Assembly: GCF_036924715.1 (NCBI RefSeq)
Contig: NZ_JAZHSB010000001.1
Span: 1,231,001-1,295,000 of the forward strand
DNA length: 64,000 bases
Origin: Bradyrhizobium sp. AZCC 1721
GTDB taxonomy: Bacteria; Pseudomonadota; Alphaproteobacteria; Rhizobiales; Xanthobacteraceae
Direction of reading: 5' to 3'
In this document: positions 1-8,480 of the stretch, piece after piece
Numbering within the stretch: position 1 is the first letter of the stretch
How the letters are laid out: the number at the start of each line of letters is the position of its first letter
The notes under the pieces: generated by a model
The model's input: the letters and a program-made list of their open reading frames with translations, nothing else
What the model was told of the DNA's origin: nothing
Database searches by the model: none
Position numbers and translations under genes: made by a program

Positions 1-470
1 TCGCAGTTGACGAGAATTTGCAGGAAGCATCCGACGGCATCTGGATCGTAGGCGGCGTGCACGGTGTCCTCGGAGAATTTTATCGGATCGGGCAGTTCGT
101 TCGGCATCTCGTCGATGGCAACGGCAATGCCGAGCTCGGCAAGCGCTGCCATCGTGGCAGCATAGAAGCTGGCGACCGAATGTCCTGCTAGCACAAATTG
201 CTCTAGCGAGCCGTCGCTGGTCGAGATGCGCAGCGTGTGGTCAATGAAATCGAAGTCGATCTGGAACGTTCGTGCGCCGTCGGGCACTGGCGATGTCGTC
301 AATCCGCGCGACGTGACATAAAGCGCCACGTGCCAGGAATGATTGAGCCATGGCGATTTAGCGAGGCGGATCTTGCCGACGATCTGGGTCCAAAGATGGA
401 GCGTCGCATAGGTGTCACGCCACGCCGCGGTCGGCAATTCCGGCCACCGGACTTGCGAATTATTGCTCAT
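1..470 (-). CDS. DUF5996 family protein (partial, C-terminus beyond window)
   Basis: The reverse strand from 470 reads without a stop to the window edge, giving 156 residues of a protein whose C-terminus lies outside. The N-terminus runs MSNNSQVRWPELPTAAW, followed by segments about a Trp-rich helix (TYATLHLWTQIVGKIRLA), NHSWHVALYV and FQIDFDFIDHTLRI. I recognise these as the pattern of the DUF5996 family, a widespread group of about 300 residues with no established function. The start was chosen because it is the ATG that leads straight into the family's N-terminus. The gene points away from wrbA's downstream end, so it is probably its own unit. The family call is from memory of the pattern. 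Confidence 0.75.
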   Translation of the reverse strand, partial: MSNNSQVRWPELPTAAWRDTYATLHLWTQIVGKIRLAKSPWLNHSWHVALYVTSRGLTTSPVPDGARTFQIDFDFIDHTLRISTSDGSLEQFVLAGHSVASFYAATMAALAELGIAVAIDEMPNELPDPIKFSEDTVHAAYDPDAVGCFLQILVNC

Positions 471-639
471 GCTAGAACCTTTGCGTGCAGACCGGGAGGT
501 CGAAGGCCTATCACGAATTCATAAGGCGTTTGGAAACTATACCTCACGATTTCGTGCATTCCGGGCAGCGCCGCGCGCTGCGCTCTCGAAGGACTAGATT
601 GGGCGGCATTCGTAAGAGAGAACGCCGCCCATCGTTGCA

Positions 640-1239
640 TCAGCCATGCAGCTTGTTCGCGGTCTCCGCGATTACGCGCCCCTGATAGCGCGCACCGGCG
701 AGTTCGTTTTCGCTCGGCTGGCGGCTGCCGTCGCCGCCGGTGATCGTGGTGGCGCCATAGGGCGCGCCGCCGGTGATTTCGTCGAGCTTCATCTGGCCGG
801 CAAAGCCGTAGTTCAGGCCGACGACCGTCATGCCGAAGTGCAAAAGATTGGTGATGATCGAAAACAGCGTGGTTTCCTGCCCGCCATGCTGGGTCGCCGT
901 TGCGGTAAAGGCACCGCCGACCTTGCCGTGCAGCGCGCCCTTGGCCCAGAGGCCACCGGCTTGGTCGAGGAAGTTGGCCATCTGCGACGCCATCCGGCCG
1001 AAGCGGGTGCCGGTGCCGATGACGATCGCGTCGTAATTGGCGAGGTCCTCGATGTTTGCGATCGGCGCGGCCTGATCGAGCTTGTAATGCGAGGCCTTGG
1101 CGACCGCTTCAGGCACGAGCTCCGGCACGCGCTTGATGTCGACGGTGGCGCCGGCCTTGCGCGCGCCTTCGGCTACGGCATTCGCCATCGCCTCGATGTG
1201 ACCGTAAGCGGAATAATAGAGCACGAGTACTTTCGCCAT
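640..1239 (-). CDS. wrbA: NAD(P)H:quinone oxidoreductase, WrbA type
   Basis: A 199-residue flavodoxin-fold protein of normal WrbA length. WrbA enzymes carry FMN and reduce quinones by two electrons, avoiding semiquinone radicals. The N-terminus ([19 protein letters not shown]) holds the FMN phosphate loop, and [20 protein letters not shown] the second flavin-contacting loop. The reading frame extends upstream to 1287, but the ATG at 1239 is preceded by AAAGGAC and begins exactly at the family N-terminus. It is the last of three same-strand genes (SDR, pirin, wrbA) downstream of a divergent LysR regulator. A palindromic repeat separates it from pirin, so co-transcription is plausible but not certain. 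Confidence 0.95.
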   Translation of the reverse strand: MAKVLVLYYSAYGHIEAMANAVAEGARKAGATVDIKRVPELVPEAVAKASHYKLDQAAPIANIEDLANYDAIVIGTGTRFGRMASQMANFLDQAGGLWAKGALHGKVGGAFTATATQHGGQETTLFSIITNLLHFGMTVVGLNYGFAGQMKLDEITGGAPYGATTITGGDGSRQPSENELAGARYQGRVIAETANKLHG

Positions 1240-1283
1240 GGTGGTTGTCCTTTGGTTTTGATGTGAGTTGTTCTTGGGGGCTG

Positions 1284-1403
1284 TCATTGCCGGGCTTGAC
1301 CCGGCAATCCATCAATCTTCAGAAAGACTCTTCCGAAGCGGGATGGATGCCCGGGTCATCTAGCGCGAAGACGCGCTTCGCGCTCTTGCCCGGGCATGAC
1401 GAG
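1284..1403. repeat. palindromic intergenic repeat between wrbA and pirin
   Basis: The 5' part holds a perfect hairpin, ATTGCCGGG (1286-1294) and CCCGGCAAT (1300-1308) with a five-base loop. The 3' part carries further GC-rich inverted segments ending in GCCCGGGCATGAC. The same ATTGCCGGG hairpin recurs in opposite orientation near 55390, so this is a dispersed family of short palindromes. It fills nearly the whole gap between pirin and wrbA and would fold in the transcript of either strand. It could attenuate wrbA or protect the upstream message; neither can be tested from sequence alone. Confidence 0.7.
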
Positions 1404-1414
1404 CGGTGAATGGC

Positions 1415-2113
1415 TTAAGCCGCGTCGACCAGCACCAGTTCGGAATCTTCCAGCGCGGTAATCGTCAGCTTCGCCTCGTCGCGGATCGCAGCGCCGTCGC
1501 GGGCATTGACGCGCACGCCGTTGACTTCGACGCTGCCGGCCGCCGGCACGAGATAGAGGTGACGCGCCTTCGCCGCCTCGTACGCCGCGCTCTCGCCCGC
1601 CTTCAGCGTGGTGGCGAGCACCCGCGCATCGGCGCGGATCGGCAGCGCATCGTTGTCGCCGGCAATGCCGCTGGCGATGGTGACGAGCTTGCCGGAGCGA
1701 TCCGACTTCGGAAACGGTTTGGCGCCCCAGGTCGGCTGGCCACCCCTCGTCGTCGGCTCGATCCAGATCTGGAAGATCTTGGTCTTGCTCGGCTCCAGAT
1801 TGTACTCGGAGTGACGAATGCCGCTTCCGGCGCTCATCACCTGCACGTCGCCGGCTTCAGTCCGGCCCTTGTTGCCGAGCGAGTCCTGGTGCGTGATCGC
1901 GCCTTCGCGGACATAGGTGATGATTTCCATGTTGGCGTGGGGATGGGCGGGAAAGCCGGTGTTCGGCGCGATCTCGTCATCGTTCCACACCCGCAAGGCG
2001 CCGTGGCCCATATTGTCGGGATCGTAATGGCTGCCGAACGAGAAGTGGTGTTTTGCCTTCAGCCAGCCGTGATCGGCGCTGCCGAGTTTTGCAAATGGTC
2101 TGAGTTCGATCAT
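1415..2113 (-). CDS. pirin family protein (bicupin)
   Basis: A 232-residue bicupin of the bacterial pirin/YhhW group; some members have quercetin 2,3-dioxygenase activity. The metal site is visible in the N-terminal cupin: HPHANMEIITY supplies two His and GSGIRHSEYN the third His and the Glu, the HxH...HxE set of pirins. The N-terminus MIELRPFAKLGSADHGWLK is typical, so the ATG at 2113 is the natural start. It lies between the SDR gene upstream and wrbA downstream on the same strand. The pairing with a quinone reductase and divergent LysR gene suggests an electrophile or phenolic stress function, which is inference. Confidence 0.93.
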   Translation of the reverse strand: MIELRPFAKLGSADHGWLKAKHHFSFGSHYDPDNMGHGALRVWNDDEIAPNTGFPAHPHANMEIITYVREGAITHQDSLGNKGRTEAGDVQVMSAGSGIRHSEYNLEPSKTKIFQIWIEPTTRGGQPTWGAKPFPKSDRSGKLVTIASGIAGDNDALPIRADARVLATTLKAGESAAYEAAKARHLYLVPAAGSVEVNGVRVNARDGAAIRDEAKLTITALEDSELVLVDAA

Positions 2114-2185
2114 GGGATATTCCTTCGTTGAAAGTTCTTGAATGAAGTGGCCGGGCGGCTTGCGCCCGGCCGCGCTGGATTTGAG

Positions 2186-2938
2186 TTACGCGCCGAAGCC
2201 GCCATCGACATTGAGCACTGTGCCGGTCACGAACGACGCTTCGGGACTCGCGAGAAAGACCACACCGGCTGCGATCTCTTCCGGCTTGCCGAAGCGCTGC
2301 AGCGCGTGCTGCTTGCGCTGGAGGTCGGCGATCTCGCGGTCGTCATCCGGGTTCATGTCGGTGTTGATCGAGCCCGGCTGCAGCACATTCACGGTGATGC
2401 CGCGGGGACCGAGGTCGCGCGCCGCGCCCTTGGTGTAGCCGACAACGGCAGCCTTGGTGGCGGCGTAATCAGCAAGGCCGGGGAATGAGGCGCGGGTCGC
2501 GATATCGGAGCCGATCGTGACGATGCGTCCGCCTTCTCCCATCAGCTTCGCCGCCGCGCGGATCGCGGTGATGACACCATCGACGTTCACGGCACTCTGC
2601 CGGGCCAATGCTGCAGTGTCGGCATTGGGATCATCGACCGCGCCGCCGACGGCAACGCCGGCGTTGTTGACGAGGATGTCGAGCCGGCCGAAATCCTTCG
2701 CGACCTTCTTCACCAGTTGGTCGACCTCGGCGGAGGATGCCTGATCGGCCTTGTAAGCGCGGGCGTTGACGCCCTTGACCTTCAACTCGGCGACAATCGC
2801 TTCCGCCTTGTCGGGGGAGGCGACATAACTGATCGCGACGTTGGCGCCTTCTGCCGCAAGCGCACGGGCAGACGCTGCGCCGATGCCGCGCGAACCGCCG
2901 GTGACGAGGGCTACCTTGCCTGAGAGCTTCTTGGTCAT
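2186..2938 (-). CDS. SDR family NAD(P)-dependent oxidoreductase
   Basis: A 250-residue classical short-chain dehydrogenase/reductase, the usual size. The nucleotide-binding motif GGSRGIG is at residues 14-20, the structural NNAG at 91-94, and the catalytic Ser144, Tyr158 and Lys162 (YAATK) are in place. It closely resembles 3-oxoacyl-ACP reductase-like SDRs, but the substrate cannot be read from the sequence. The C-terminus ends in the usual GTVLNVDGGFGA. It is the first gene of the minus-strand SDR-pirin-wrbA group and starts about 115 bases from the divergent LysR gene, with a 15-bp dyad between them, so control by that regulator is likely. Confidence 0.95.
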   Translation of the reverse strand: MTKKLSGKVALVTGGSRGIGAASARALAAEGANVAISYVASPDKAEAIVAELKVKGVNARAYKADQASSAEVDQLVKKVAKDFGRLDILVNNAGVAVGGAVDDPNADTAALARQSAVNVDGVITAIRAAAKLMGEGGRIVTIGSDIATRASFPGLADYAATKAAVVGYTKGAARDLGPRGITVNVLQPGSINTDMNPDDDREIADLQRKQHALQRFGKPEEIAAGVVFLASPEASFVTGTVLNVDGGFGA

Positions 2939-3012
2939 TGGATTTCTCCGTTGCTCGAATTCCGATGGCCACTGGATATGCCTCCCGCCGTGGTATAGAA
3001 ATAGAAACTATT

Positions 3013-3027
3013 GAAACTCATTGTTTC
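3013..3027. promoter_or_regulatory. candidate LysR operator between divergent SDR and LysR genes
   Basis: GAAAC-TCATT-GTTTC is a perfect interrupted dyad of 5+5+5 bases in the 116-base divergent gap. It is set in AT-rich sequence unlike the surrounding genes and extends imperfectly outward to TTGAAAC and GTTTCCAA. LysR regulators typically bind interrupted dyads of about 15 bases between themselves and a divergent target. It lies 28 bases before the LysR start, compatible with autoregulation. The assignment is by position and symmetry only. Confidence 0.5.
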
Positions 3028-3054
3028 CAATAAAGAGCCTTGAAGGTGATCCGA

Positions 3055-3969
3055 ATGTCCAAGCTCCCGGATTTCGAGGCGCTGGCGATTTTCGCAAAAG
3101 TCGCGGAATTGCGGTCATTTGCGGCGGCCGCCACCGAGCTGGCGCTGTCCAAGGCCACGGTGTCCAAGGCCGTCAGTCGGCTCGAGCAGCGGCTCGGCGC
3201 GCGGCTGTTCAACCGCACCTCGCGGCGGCTGGCGCTGACCGATGCCGGGCAAAGGCTCGCCGAGCGCGCCGCGCGGCTCTTGGCCGACGGCGAGGATGCC
3301 GAGAACGAAGCCTTGTCGCAATCGATGGCGCCGCGCGGATTGGTGCGGCTCGCGGTGCCGATGACGTTCGGCGTGAAAGCCGTTGCGCCGATCTTGCCGG
3401 AATTTCTCACAGCCTTCCCGGAAGTCTCGATCGACCTTCACCTGAGCGACGCGACGGTGGATCTGATCGGCGAGGGCTTCGATGCCGGCCTGCGCATCGC
3501 GCGCCTGCCGGACTCGTCGCTGATCGCGCGGCGGCTCTGCGCGATGCCACGCTACACGGTCGCGGCGCCGTCCTATCTCAAGCGCCATGGCAGGCCGACG
3601 CATCCGATGCATCTGGCGGAGCATAAATGCTTCGGCTACGCCTATCTCTCGACGGCCGGCGTCTGGCACTACACCAACGCGTCAGGCGAGCAGGCCAGCG
3701 TGCGGCCCGCAGGCCAGCTCCGCGTCAACAATGGCGAGGCGCTGTTGCCGTCCGTCATCGCCGGCCTCGGCATCGCCGATTTGCCGGACTTCATTGTCGG
3801 CGACGCAATTGCATCCGGCGAGGTAGAAGTGATCCTGAAAGGCTGGCACCAGCCCGAAGGCGCGGTGCACCTGGTGACGCCGCCCGGCGGCCCAAGGCCT
3901 GCGCGCGTCGAAGTGCTGGCGGATTTTCTGGCCAAGCATTTTGCAAAAGCGAAGAAGCGGAAGCCGTGA
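3055..3969 (+). CDS. LysR family transcriptional regulator
   Basis: A 304-residue LysR-type regulator of standard length. The N-terminal winged helix-turn-helix covers roughly residues 1-60 (FAKVAELRSFAAAATELA, then SKATVSKAVSRLEQRLGARL), and the rest is the periplasmic-binding-protein-like effector domain of the CrgA/YafC-like kind. A TTG at 3040 would lengthen it by five residues, but the ATG at 3055 has a good ribosome site (GAAGGTGA) and matches the family N-terminus. It is divergent from the SDR-pirin-wrbA group, its probable target. The effector is unknown; quinones or other electrophiles would fit the neighbours. Confidence 0.95.
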   Translation: MSKLPDFEALAIFAKVAELRSFAAAATELALSKATVSKAVSRLEQRLGARLFNRTSRRLALTDAGQRLAERAARLLADGEDAENEALSQSMAPRGLVRLAVPMTFGVKAVAPILPEFLTAFPEVSIDLHLSDATVDLIGEGFDAGLRIARLPDSSLIARRLCAMPRYTVAAPSYLKRHGRPTHPMHLAEHKCFGYAYLSTAGVWHYTNASGEQASVRPAGQLRVNNGEALLPSVIAGLGIADLPDFIVGDAIASGEVEVILKGWHQPEGAVHLVTPPGGPRPARVEVLADFLAKHFAKAKKRKP

Positions 3970-3980
3970 AGTGTGCGCTT

Positions 3981-4141
3981 ACCCCCCTGGAGGGGGAGGG
4001 TCGACTCACATTGCGCAAAGCGAAAATGTGAGACGGGGTGGGGTGATCTCTCCACTCGGGCACTGTTGGATGGGGAGAGACCGTCACCCCACCCCGCCGC
4101 TCATTGCATGAGCGTCGACCCTCCCCCTCCAGGGGAGGGTG
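3981..4141. repeat. about 155-bp palindromic element, copy 1
   Basis: A long imperfect palindrome whose ends are a perfect 22-bp inverted repeat (3984-4005 and 4114-4135, beginning CCCCTGGAGGGGGAGGGTCG). Inside it the arms continue with GGGGTGGGGTGA facing TCACCCCACCCC. A second copy is at 12121-12273, nearly identical over the central segment. No reading frame or transposase is present, so it is a non-autonomous or structural repeat. It sits just after the LysR stop and before the Bug-type gene, and would form a very stable hairpin in RNA of either strand. Confidence 0.85.
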
Positions 4142-4221
4142 GGCACGGCTATCGCAATGCCACCAGCTTCAGGCTAGGCTGCCTTCAACAACCAAAACAA
4201 AAGCATCGGGGAGAAACTACC

Positions 4222-5211
4222 ATGAACCGCCGCGAACTCCTGAAAGTCGCCGCCGCATTGCCGCTTGCGCCAGCCGTGCTCCCCAACACCGTCTTCGCGC
4301 AAGGCCCATATCCCTCGCGCAACATCACCATGATCGTGCCGTTTCCGCCCGGCGGGCAGGCCGATCTCGCAGCGCGGCCGATCGCGCAGGCGCTGGAGCG
4401 GATCCTCGGCAAGCCCGTGATCGTCGACAACCGCGCCGGCGGCGGTGGTGGATCGGTCGGCAACGCGGCGGCGGCGCGTGCCGAGCCTGACGGGCACACA
4501 CTATTGATGACGCTGTCTTCGCTTGCGGTGCTGCCCGAAGCCGACCGGTTGTTCGATCGTCCGGTGGCGTATGAAGTCTCGCAATTCGCGCCGATCGCGC
4601 GCGTGCTCGCCGATCCGACGCTGCTCGCGGTGCCGGCATCCGCGCCGTGGAAGACGCTGCAGGATTTTGTCGATGACGCTAAAAAGCGTCCCGGGCAAAT
4701 TCCCTACGGCTCGTCCGGTCCCTACGGCACGCTGCACGTGGCGATGGAGATGTTTGCCGCGAGCGCCGGCATCAAACTGCTGCACGTGCCGTTCCGTGGC
4801 GCAGGGCCGGCGCTGACCGCACTCTTGAGCGGCACCGTGCAGGCAGTGGCATCGGCGCCGGGCACGCTGAAGCAACAGGTCGATGACGGCAAGATGCGCG
4901 TGCTCGCCAATTGGGGCTCCGAGCGCATCAAGAGTTTTCCCGATCTGCCTACCTTCAAGGAGCTCGGTTACAAGGATGTCGAGTTCTACATCTGGGCGGG
5001 ACTGTTTGCGCAACGCGCATTGCCGGCGCCGATCACGACGCGGCTGCGCGAAGCGATGGCGGAAGCCGTGAAGGCGCCCGAGGTGGTCAAGACCTATGAG
5101 ACCGCCGGCAGCCCGGTCGCCTACCTGGACGCGCCGGAATTTGCAAAATTCGTCGCGGAAGACAGCGCGCGGCTGGTCGCGGCGGTGAAGAAGATCGGCA
5201 AGGTGGAGTAG
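4222..5211 (+). CDS. tripartite tricarboxylate transporter substrate-binding protein (Bug/TctC family)
   Basis: A 329-residue periplasmic binding protein of the Bug family. Residues 1-27 form an export signal (MNRRELLKVAAALPLAPAV, ending VFAQ), with a twin-arginine-like MNRRELLK start. The mature part opens with the hallmark ITMIVPFPPGGQADLAARPI and a glycine-rich NRAGGGGGSVGN segment that in this family contacts carboxylate ligands. The frame is open upstream to 3973, but that part is the palindromic repeat; the ATG at 4222 has GGGGAGAAAC before it and begins the signal peptide. No TctA or TctB membrane genes are nearby, so it is an orphan. The ligand is unknown. Confidence 0.93.
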   Translation: MNRRELLKVAAALPLAPAVLPNTVFAQGPYPSRNITMIVPFPPGGQADLAARPIAQALERILGKPVIVDNRAGGGGGSVGNAAAARAEPDGHTLLMTLSSLAVLPEADRLFDRPVAYEVSQFAPIARVLADPTLLAVPASAPWKTLQDFVDDAKKRPGQIPYGSSGPYGTLHVAMEMFAASAGIKLLHVPFRGAGPALTALLSGTVQAVASAPGTLKQQVDDGKMRVLANWGSERIKSFPDLPTFKELGYKDVEFYIWAGLFAQRALPAPITTRLREAMAEAVKAPEVVKTYETAGSPVAYLDAPEFAKFVAEDSARLVAAVKKIGKVE

Positions 5212-5335
5212 GGAACCCGCTTCACATTTTTTTGTTCGCACTAACGTCGCGTGGCCGCATTCATTCGACAGGCTTAGTGCCGTCGCCGCGCGGAGCTTCC
5301 GCGCCTGTGAAAATTAAAAAGAAGGGGACCTGTCC

Positions 5336-5704
5336 ATGCAAACGCAGCGGATCGTCCTTGCACTCGCCCTCGCGATCGGCGGCGGAACTGGCGCTGCCGT
5401 TCCCGCTTTCTCGCAGGAATATCGCGGAACCTGGGAACAGCAGATGGCCTGCACGCCCGACGTCTGGCGGCTCTGCGGCGACCAGATCCCGGACGTCAGC
5501 CGGATCGTGGCATGTTTGCGGTATAATACGCCGCAGCTCTCCACCGGTTGCCGCGCCGTATTCGAATCGCAGGCCAACGCACAGCCGACGCCGCCTCCGC
5601 GCGGGGTGCCGCAACAGACGGTGCCGCGTTCGCGCGCGCCGCAACAAGTGCAGCCGCAGGCGGTGCCGCGCCAGCCGAGACCGTTCTTTGAAGAGGACTA
5701 TTAG
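5336..5704 (+). CDS. small secreted cysteine-repeat protein
   Basis: A 122-residue exported protein of unknown function. Residues 1-26 are a signal peptide ending AVPAFSQ. The mature N-terminal part has four Cys in the pattern CTPDVWRLCGDQIPDVSRIVAC and, shortly after, STGCRAVF; this resembles the small bacterial proteins with a GLG1-like cysteine-rich repeat. The remaining third is rich in Pro, Gln and Arg (PQQ, PRSRAPQQ) and is probably disordered. A ribosome site GAAGGGGACC precedes the ATG. Its stop overlaps that of the converging YbaK gene by four bases. The domain assignment is from pattern memory. Confidence 0.8.
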   Translation: MQTQRIVLALALAIGGGTGAAVPAFSQEYRGTWEQQMACTPDVWRLCGDQIPDVSRIVACLRYNTPQLSTGCRAVFESQANAQPTPPPRGVPQQTVPRSRAPQQVQPQAVPRQPRPFFEEDY

Positions 5705-6186
5705 GTCGACGCTGCCTCGACGGGCCTGAGTTCGCAGACGTCGACCCATTCGGCTGACGTCAGTTCCGCCATGCGCGCAGGCGTAATCTTCACCGCGCTG
5801 TGGGTTGAGCCCGCGGCAGGCACCACGATGTCGAACGCCTTCAGCGACACGTCGCAATAGACCGGCAGCGGCGTCTTCAGTCCGAATGGACAGACGCCGC
5901 CGACCTCGTGCCCGGTGATCTCGGCGACCTCCTCGAGGCCGAGCATTTTCGGCTTTCCCCCGAACAGCGCCTTCACCTTCTTGTTGTCCATCCGCGACGT
6001 TCCGGCCGCCACGATCAGCACCACGCGGTCGCCGACCCGCAAGGACAGCGTCTTGGCGATCCGCGCCGGCTCGACGCCATAGGCTTCGGCGGCTAGCGCG
6101 ACAGTGGCCGAACTCATCTGGGATTCGATCACGGAAATTTCGGGCGCCTTTTCTGCAAAGAAGGCGCGCACGGATTCTAGACTCAT
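5701..6186 (-). CDS. YbaK/EbsC family aminoacyl-tRNA deacylase
   Basis: A 161-residue protein made of a single YbaK/ProX editing domain. Members hydrolyse mischarged tRNAs in trans, such as Cys-tRNA(Pro) or Ala-tRNA(Pro). Family signatures are visible: ARIAKTLSLRVGDRVVLIV, then DNKKVKALFGGKPKMLGLEEV, and the GGVCPFG loop. The catalytic Lys of the family is probably in the NKKVK segment. It lies five bases downstream of the haloacid dehalogenase gene on the same strand and is probably co-transcribed, though no functional link is obvious. The particular mischarged tRNA cannot be told from sequence. Confidence 0.93.
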   Translation of the reverse strand: MSLESVRAFFAEKAPEISVIESQMSSATVALAAEAYGVEPARIAKTLSLRVGDRVVLIVAAGTSRMDNKKVKALFGGKPKMLGLEEVAEITGHEVGGVCPFGLKTPLPVYCDVSLKAFDIVVPAAGSTHSAVKITPARMAELTSAEWVDVCELRPVEAAST

Positions 6187-6191
6187 CTTGT

Positions 6192-6938
6192 TCAGGACCT
6201 TTGGGCAGACACCAGTGCGGGCAGTTCGGAGAGGCTGTGAATGCGATGATCGGGCTCGAATCCCAATTCATCCATCTGGGTGCGCAATATCTTGAACATC
6301 GTCAAGGGCGGGAGCGTCTCGCTTTCGAGGCAGGCCAGCGCCATCGCTTCCGGCGTCACCCGCTCGATCCAGGCGACGTTGAGCCCGAACGCCTTGGCGC
6401 CGCAGGCGTCCCAGGGATTGGAGGAGATGAACAGCACCTCGGCAGGTGGCACGTGCAGCACCTCCTCGATCAATGCGTAGACCTCAGGGCTGGGCTTGAA
6501 GATCTTCTTCGCGTCGACGCTGATGGTGGCATCGAGTACGCGATCGAGCCCGCTGTTGTGCACGAGCGCGCCCAGCATGCCGGGGCTGCCGTTGGACAGG
6601 ATCGCGAGCTTGCGATCCTTCATCGCCGACAGCGCCGCCAGCGCATCCGGATAGAGATCGAGATGTAGATATTTCTCGATGATGCGTGCGAAGGCGTCAT
6701 CATCATACTGCAGCCCGAGGCTGCGCAGCGTGTAGGCCAGCGCATCGCGCGTGGCGACCGAGAAATCCTGATAGCGTCCCATCAGCGAGCGCAGCCAGGT
6801 GTATTCGAGCTGCTTGATGCGCCAGACCTGGGTGATGATTTCGCCATAGCCCGGAAACGCGTCCTCGGTGACGTCAGCCACCGACTGGACATCGTAGAGC
6901 GTGCCATAGGCGTCGAAGACAACAGCTTTGATGGTCAC
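6192..6938 (-). CDS. haloacid dehalogenase, type II
   Basis: A 248-residue HAD-superfamily enzyme of the L-2-haloacid dehalogenase subgroup, which hydrolyses 2-haloalkanoates to 2-hydroxy acids. The nucleophile Asp9 is in VVFDAYGTLYD. The carboxylate-binding Arg lies in QLEYTWLRSLMGRY, the halide-site LSNGSP and the Lys of KIFKPSPEVY are present, and FISSNPWDACGA gives the conserved Ser, Asn and Asp. The frame is open to an ATG at 6992, whose AGGAG is only one base away. The GTG at 6938 has GGGAGG at a better distance and starts at the family N-terminus, so I prefer it. It lies between the amidohydrolase and YbaK genes. Confidence 0.92.
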   Translation of the reverse strand: MTIKAVVFDAYGTLYDVQSVADVTEDAFPGYGEIITQVWRIKQLEYTWLRSLMGRYQDFSVATRDALAYTLRSLGLQYDDDAFARIIEKYLHLDLYPDALAALSAMKDRKLAILSNGSPGMLGALVHNSGLDRVLDATISVDAKKIFKPSPEVYALIEEVLHVPPAEVLFISSNPWDACGAKAFGLNVAWIERVTPEAMALACLESETLPPLTMFKILRTQMDELGFEPDHRIHSLSELPALVSAQRS

Positions 6939-6998
6939 TGCGTTGCACCCTCCCGCCGATCGTCGCGTCGAGAAACTCGCACCGCCGATCATACTCCT

Positions 6999-7883
6999 TT
7001 AGATGCCCAAAATCTTCCTTGCGTTGGCTTTCATCACCTTCGGCCTGATCTCCTCGCGGATCTCGAGCTTGGCGAAATCCGCCAGCCAGCGGTCCGGCGT
7101 GATCACCGGCCAGTCCGAGCCGAACAGCATCTTGTCCTGCAAAATCGAGTTGATGTAGCGCACCAGGATCGGCGGGAAATATTTCGGCGACCAGCCGGAG
7201 AGGTCGATATAGACGTTCGGCTTGTGGGTCGCGACCGACAGCGCCTCTTCCTGCCAAGGGAAGGAGGGGTGCGCGAGGATGATCTTGAGGTCGGGGAAGT
7301 CAGCCGCGACGTCGTCCATGTACATCGGGTTGGAATATTTTAGGCGCATCCCCATGCCGCCGGGCATGCCGGAACCTACACCAGTCTGCCCGGTGTGAAA
7401 CAATGCGATCGCGCCGCCGTCGTTGATCGCTTCATAGAGCGGGTACGCCATGCGATCATTGGCGTAAAAGCCCTGCATGGTCGGATGGAATTTGAAGCCG
7501 CGGACGCCGTATTCCTCGATCAGCTTGCGCGCCTCGCGCACGCCGAGTTTTCCCTTGTGCGGATCGATCGAGACGAACGGGATCAAAACGTCGAGATGGT
7601 CGGAGGCGACCTCCAGCATCTCGTAATTGTTGTAGCGGCGGAAGCCGGTCTCGCGCTCGGCATCGACCGGAAAGATCACCGCCGCGATGTTCTTCGAGCG
7701 GTAATAGGCCGCAGTCTCCGGCACGGTTGGCGGATGCTTGTGCGGCGATTTGAAGTATTCGGCCATGCGCTCCTGAAAATCGTCATAGCCGTCGTCGCCA
7801 TGCAGGCCGCAGGGCTCTTCCGCATGAGTGTGGATGTCGATCGCGACGACTTTCTCGATATCGGGCAGCTTGAGCTTGGGCAT
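6999..7883 (-). CDS. amidohydrolase family protein (ACMSD/gamma-resorcylate decarboxylase-like)
   Basis: A 294-residue metal-dependent TIM-barrel hydrolase or decarboxylase. The first metal ligands are His18 and His20 in AIDIHTHAEE. Further family marks are RGFKFHPTMQGF, ALFHTGQTG, KIILAHPSFPWQEEAL and the C-terminal LFGSDWPVI with the conserved Asp. This group includes aminocarboxymuconate semialdehyde and hydroxybenzoate decarboxylases, so it may be a decarboxylase rather than an amidohydrolase. It is first in a minus-strand group with the haloacid dehalogenase and ybaK-like genes and is divergent from two MaoC-type hydratase genes across a 106-base gap. The setting suggests a small catabolic cluster of unknown substrate. 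Confidence 0.92.
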   Translation of the reverse strand: MPKLKLPDIEKVVAIDIHTHAEEPCGLHGDDGYDDFQERMAEYFKSPHKHPPTVPETAAYYRSKNIAAVIFPVDAERETGFRRYNNYEMLEVASDHLDVLIPFVSIDPHKGKLGVREARKLIEEYGVRGFKFHPTMQGFYANDRMAYPLYEAINDGGAIALFHTGQTGVGSGMPGGMGMRLKYSNPMYMDDVAADFPDLKIILAHPSFPWQEEALSVATHKPNVYIDLSGWSPKYFPPILVRYINSILQDKMLFGSDWPVITPDRWLADFAKLEIREEIRPKVMKANARKILGI

Positions 7884-7989
7884 TTGAGTTTCCCGCCGGC
7901 TTGATTTTTGGGTCTGGAAAATTGATTATACTATATAACGAATTCCGCAAGGCGGCAGAAACAAAAGACGGAAAATAAGGGAGCACGGC

Positions 7990-8466
7990 ATGGCCCAAAC
8001 GCAGGCCTTCGAGACCGATTTCTGGAAAGACGCCAACATGAGAAAGGTCTGGGACGACATCGTTCCCGGCGAGCCGCGCAAGACCATCCCCTACACGCTG
8101 ACCAAAGAGGCGATCGAGCTGTACTGCAAATCGGTCGGCGAAAGTCATCCGATCTATTTCGACGAGGCCTATGCGAAGACCACGCGCTATGGGGGGCTGA
8201 TCGCGCCGCCCTCGATCCACATCCTCTTGATGTTCTCCTGCACCCCGGCGGATGATTGGATGCGCTCGCCGGGCACCGTCAATGCCGGGCAATCCTGGAG
8301 CTACAACATTCCGGCGCGGCCTGGCGACGTCATCACCTTGCAGGCCCGCGCGCTCGACAAGTTCATCAAGCGCGAGCGGCTGTTCGTGGTGCACGACAAC
8401 GTCTTCTTTAATCAGAAGGACGACGTAATCTGTTCCGGCCGCGGCTGGACGATTCGGCCGATCTGA
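7990..8466 (+). CDS. MaoC-like protein, FAS1-like dehydratase domain (N-terminal type half)
   Basis: A 158-residue hot-dog protein of the kind that forms the first half of two-part enoyl-CoA hydratases. Family segments are YTLTKEAIELYCKSVGESHPIYFDE, YGGLIAPPS and the N-to-C strand ending SGRGWTIRP. At the usual catalytic position it has ESHPIY rather than the D-x-N-P-L-H of active halves, which suggests that it is the substrate-binding partner. GAGCACGGC precedes the ATG. The catalytic-type half follows 14 bases downstream, so the two probably form a heterodimer acting on an acyl-CoA. The acyl group is not known. Confidence 0.9.
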   Translation: MAQTQAFETDFWKDANMRKVWDDIVPGEPRKTIPYTLTKEAIELYCKSVGESHPIYFDEAYAKTTRYGGLIAPPSIHILLMFSCTPADDWMRSPGTVNAGQSWSYNIPARPGDVITLQARALDKFIKRERLFVVHDNVFFNQKDDVICSGRGWTIRPI

Positions 8467-8480
8467 GCGGGGAGGTTGCG

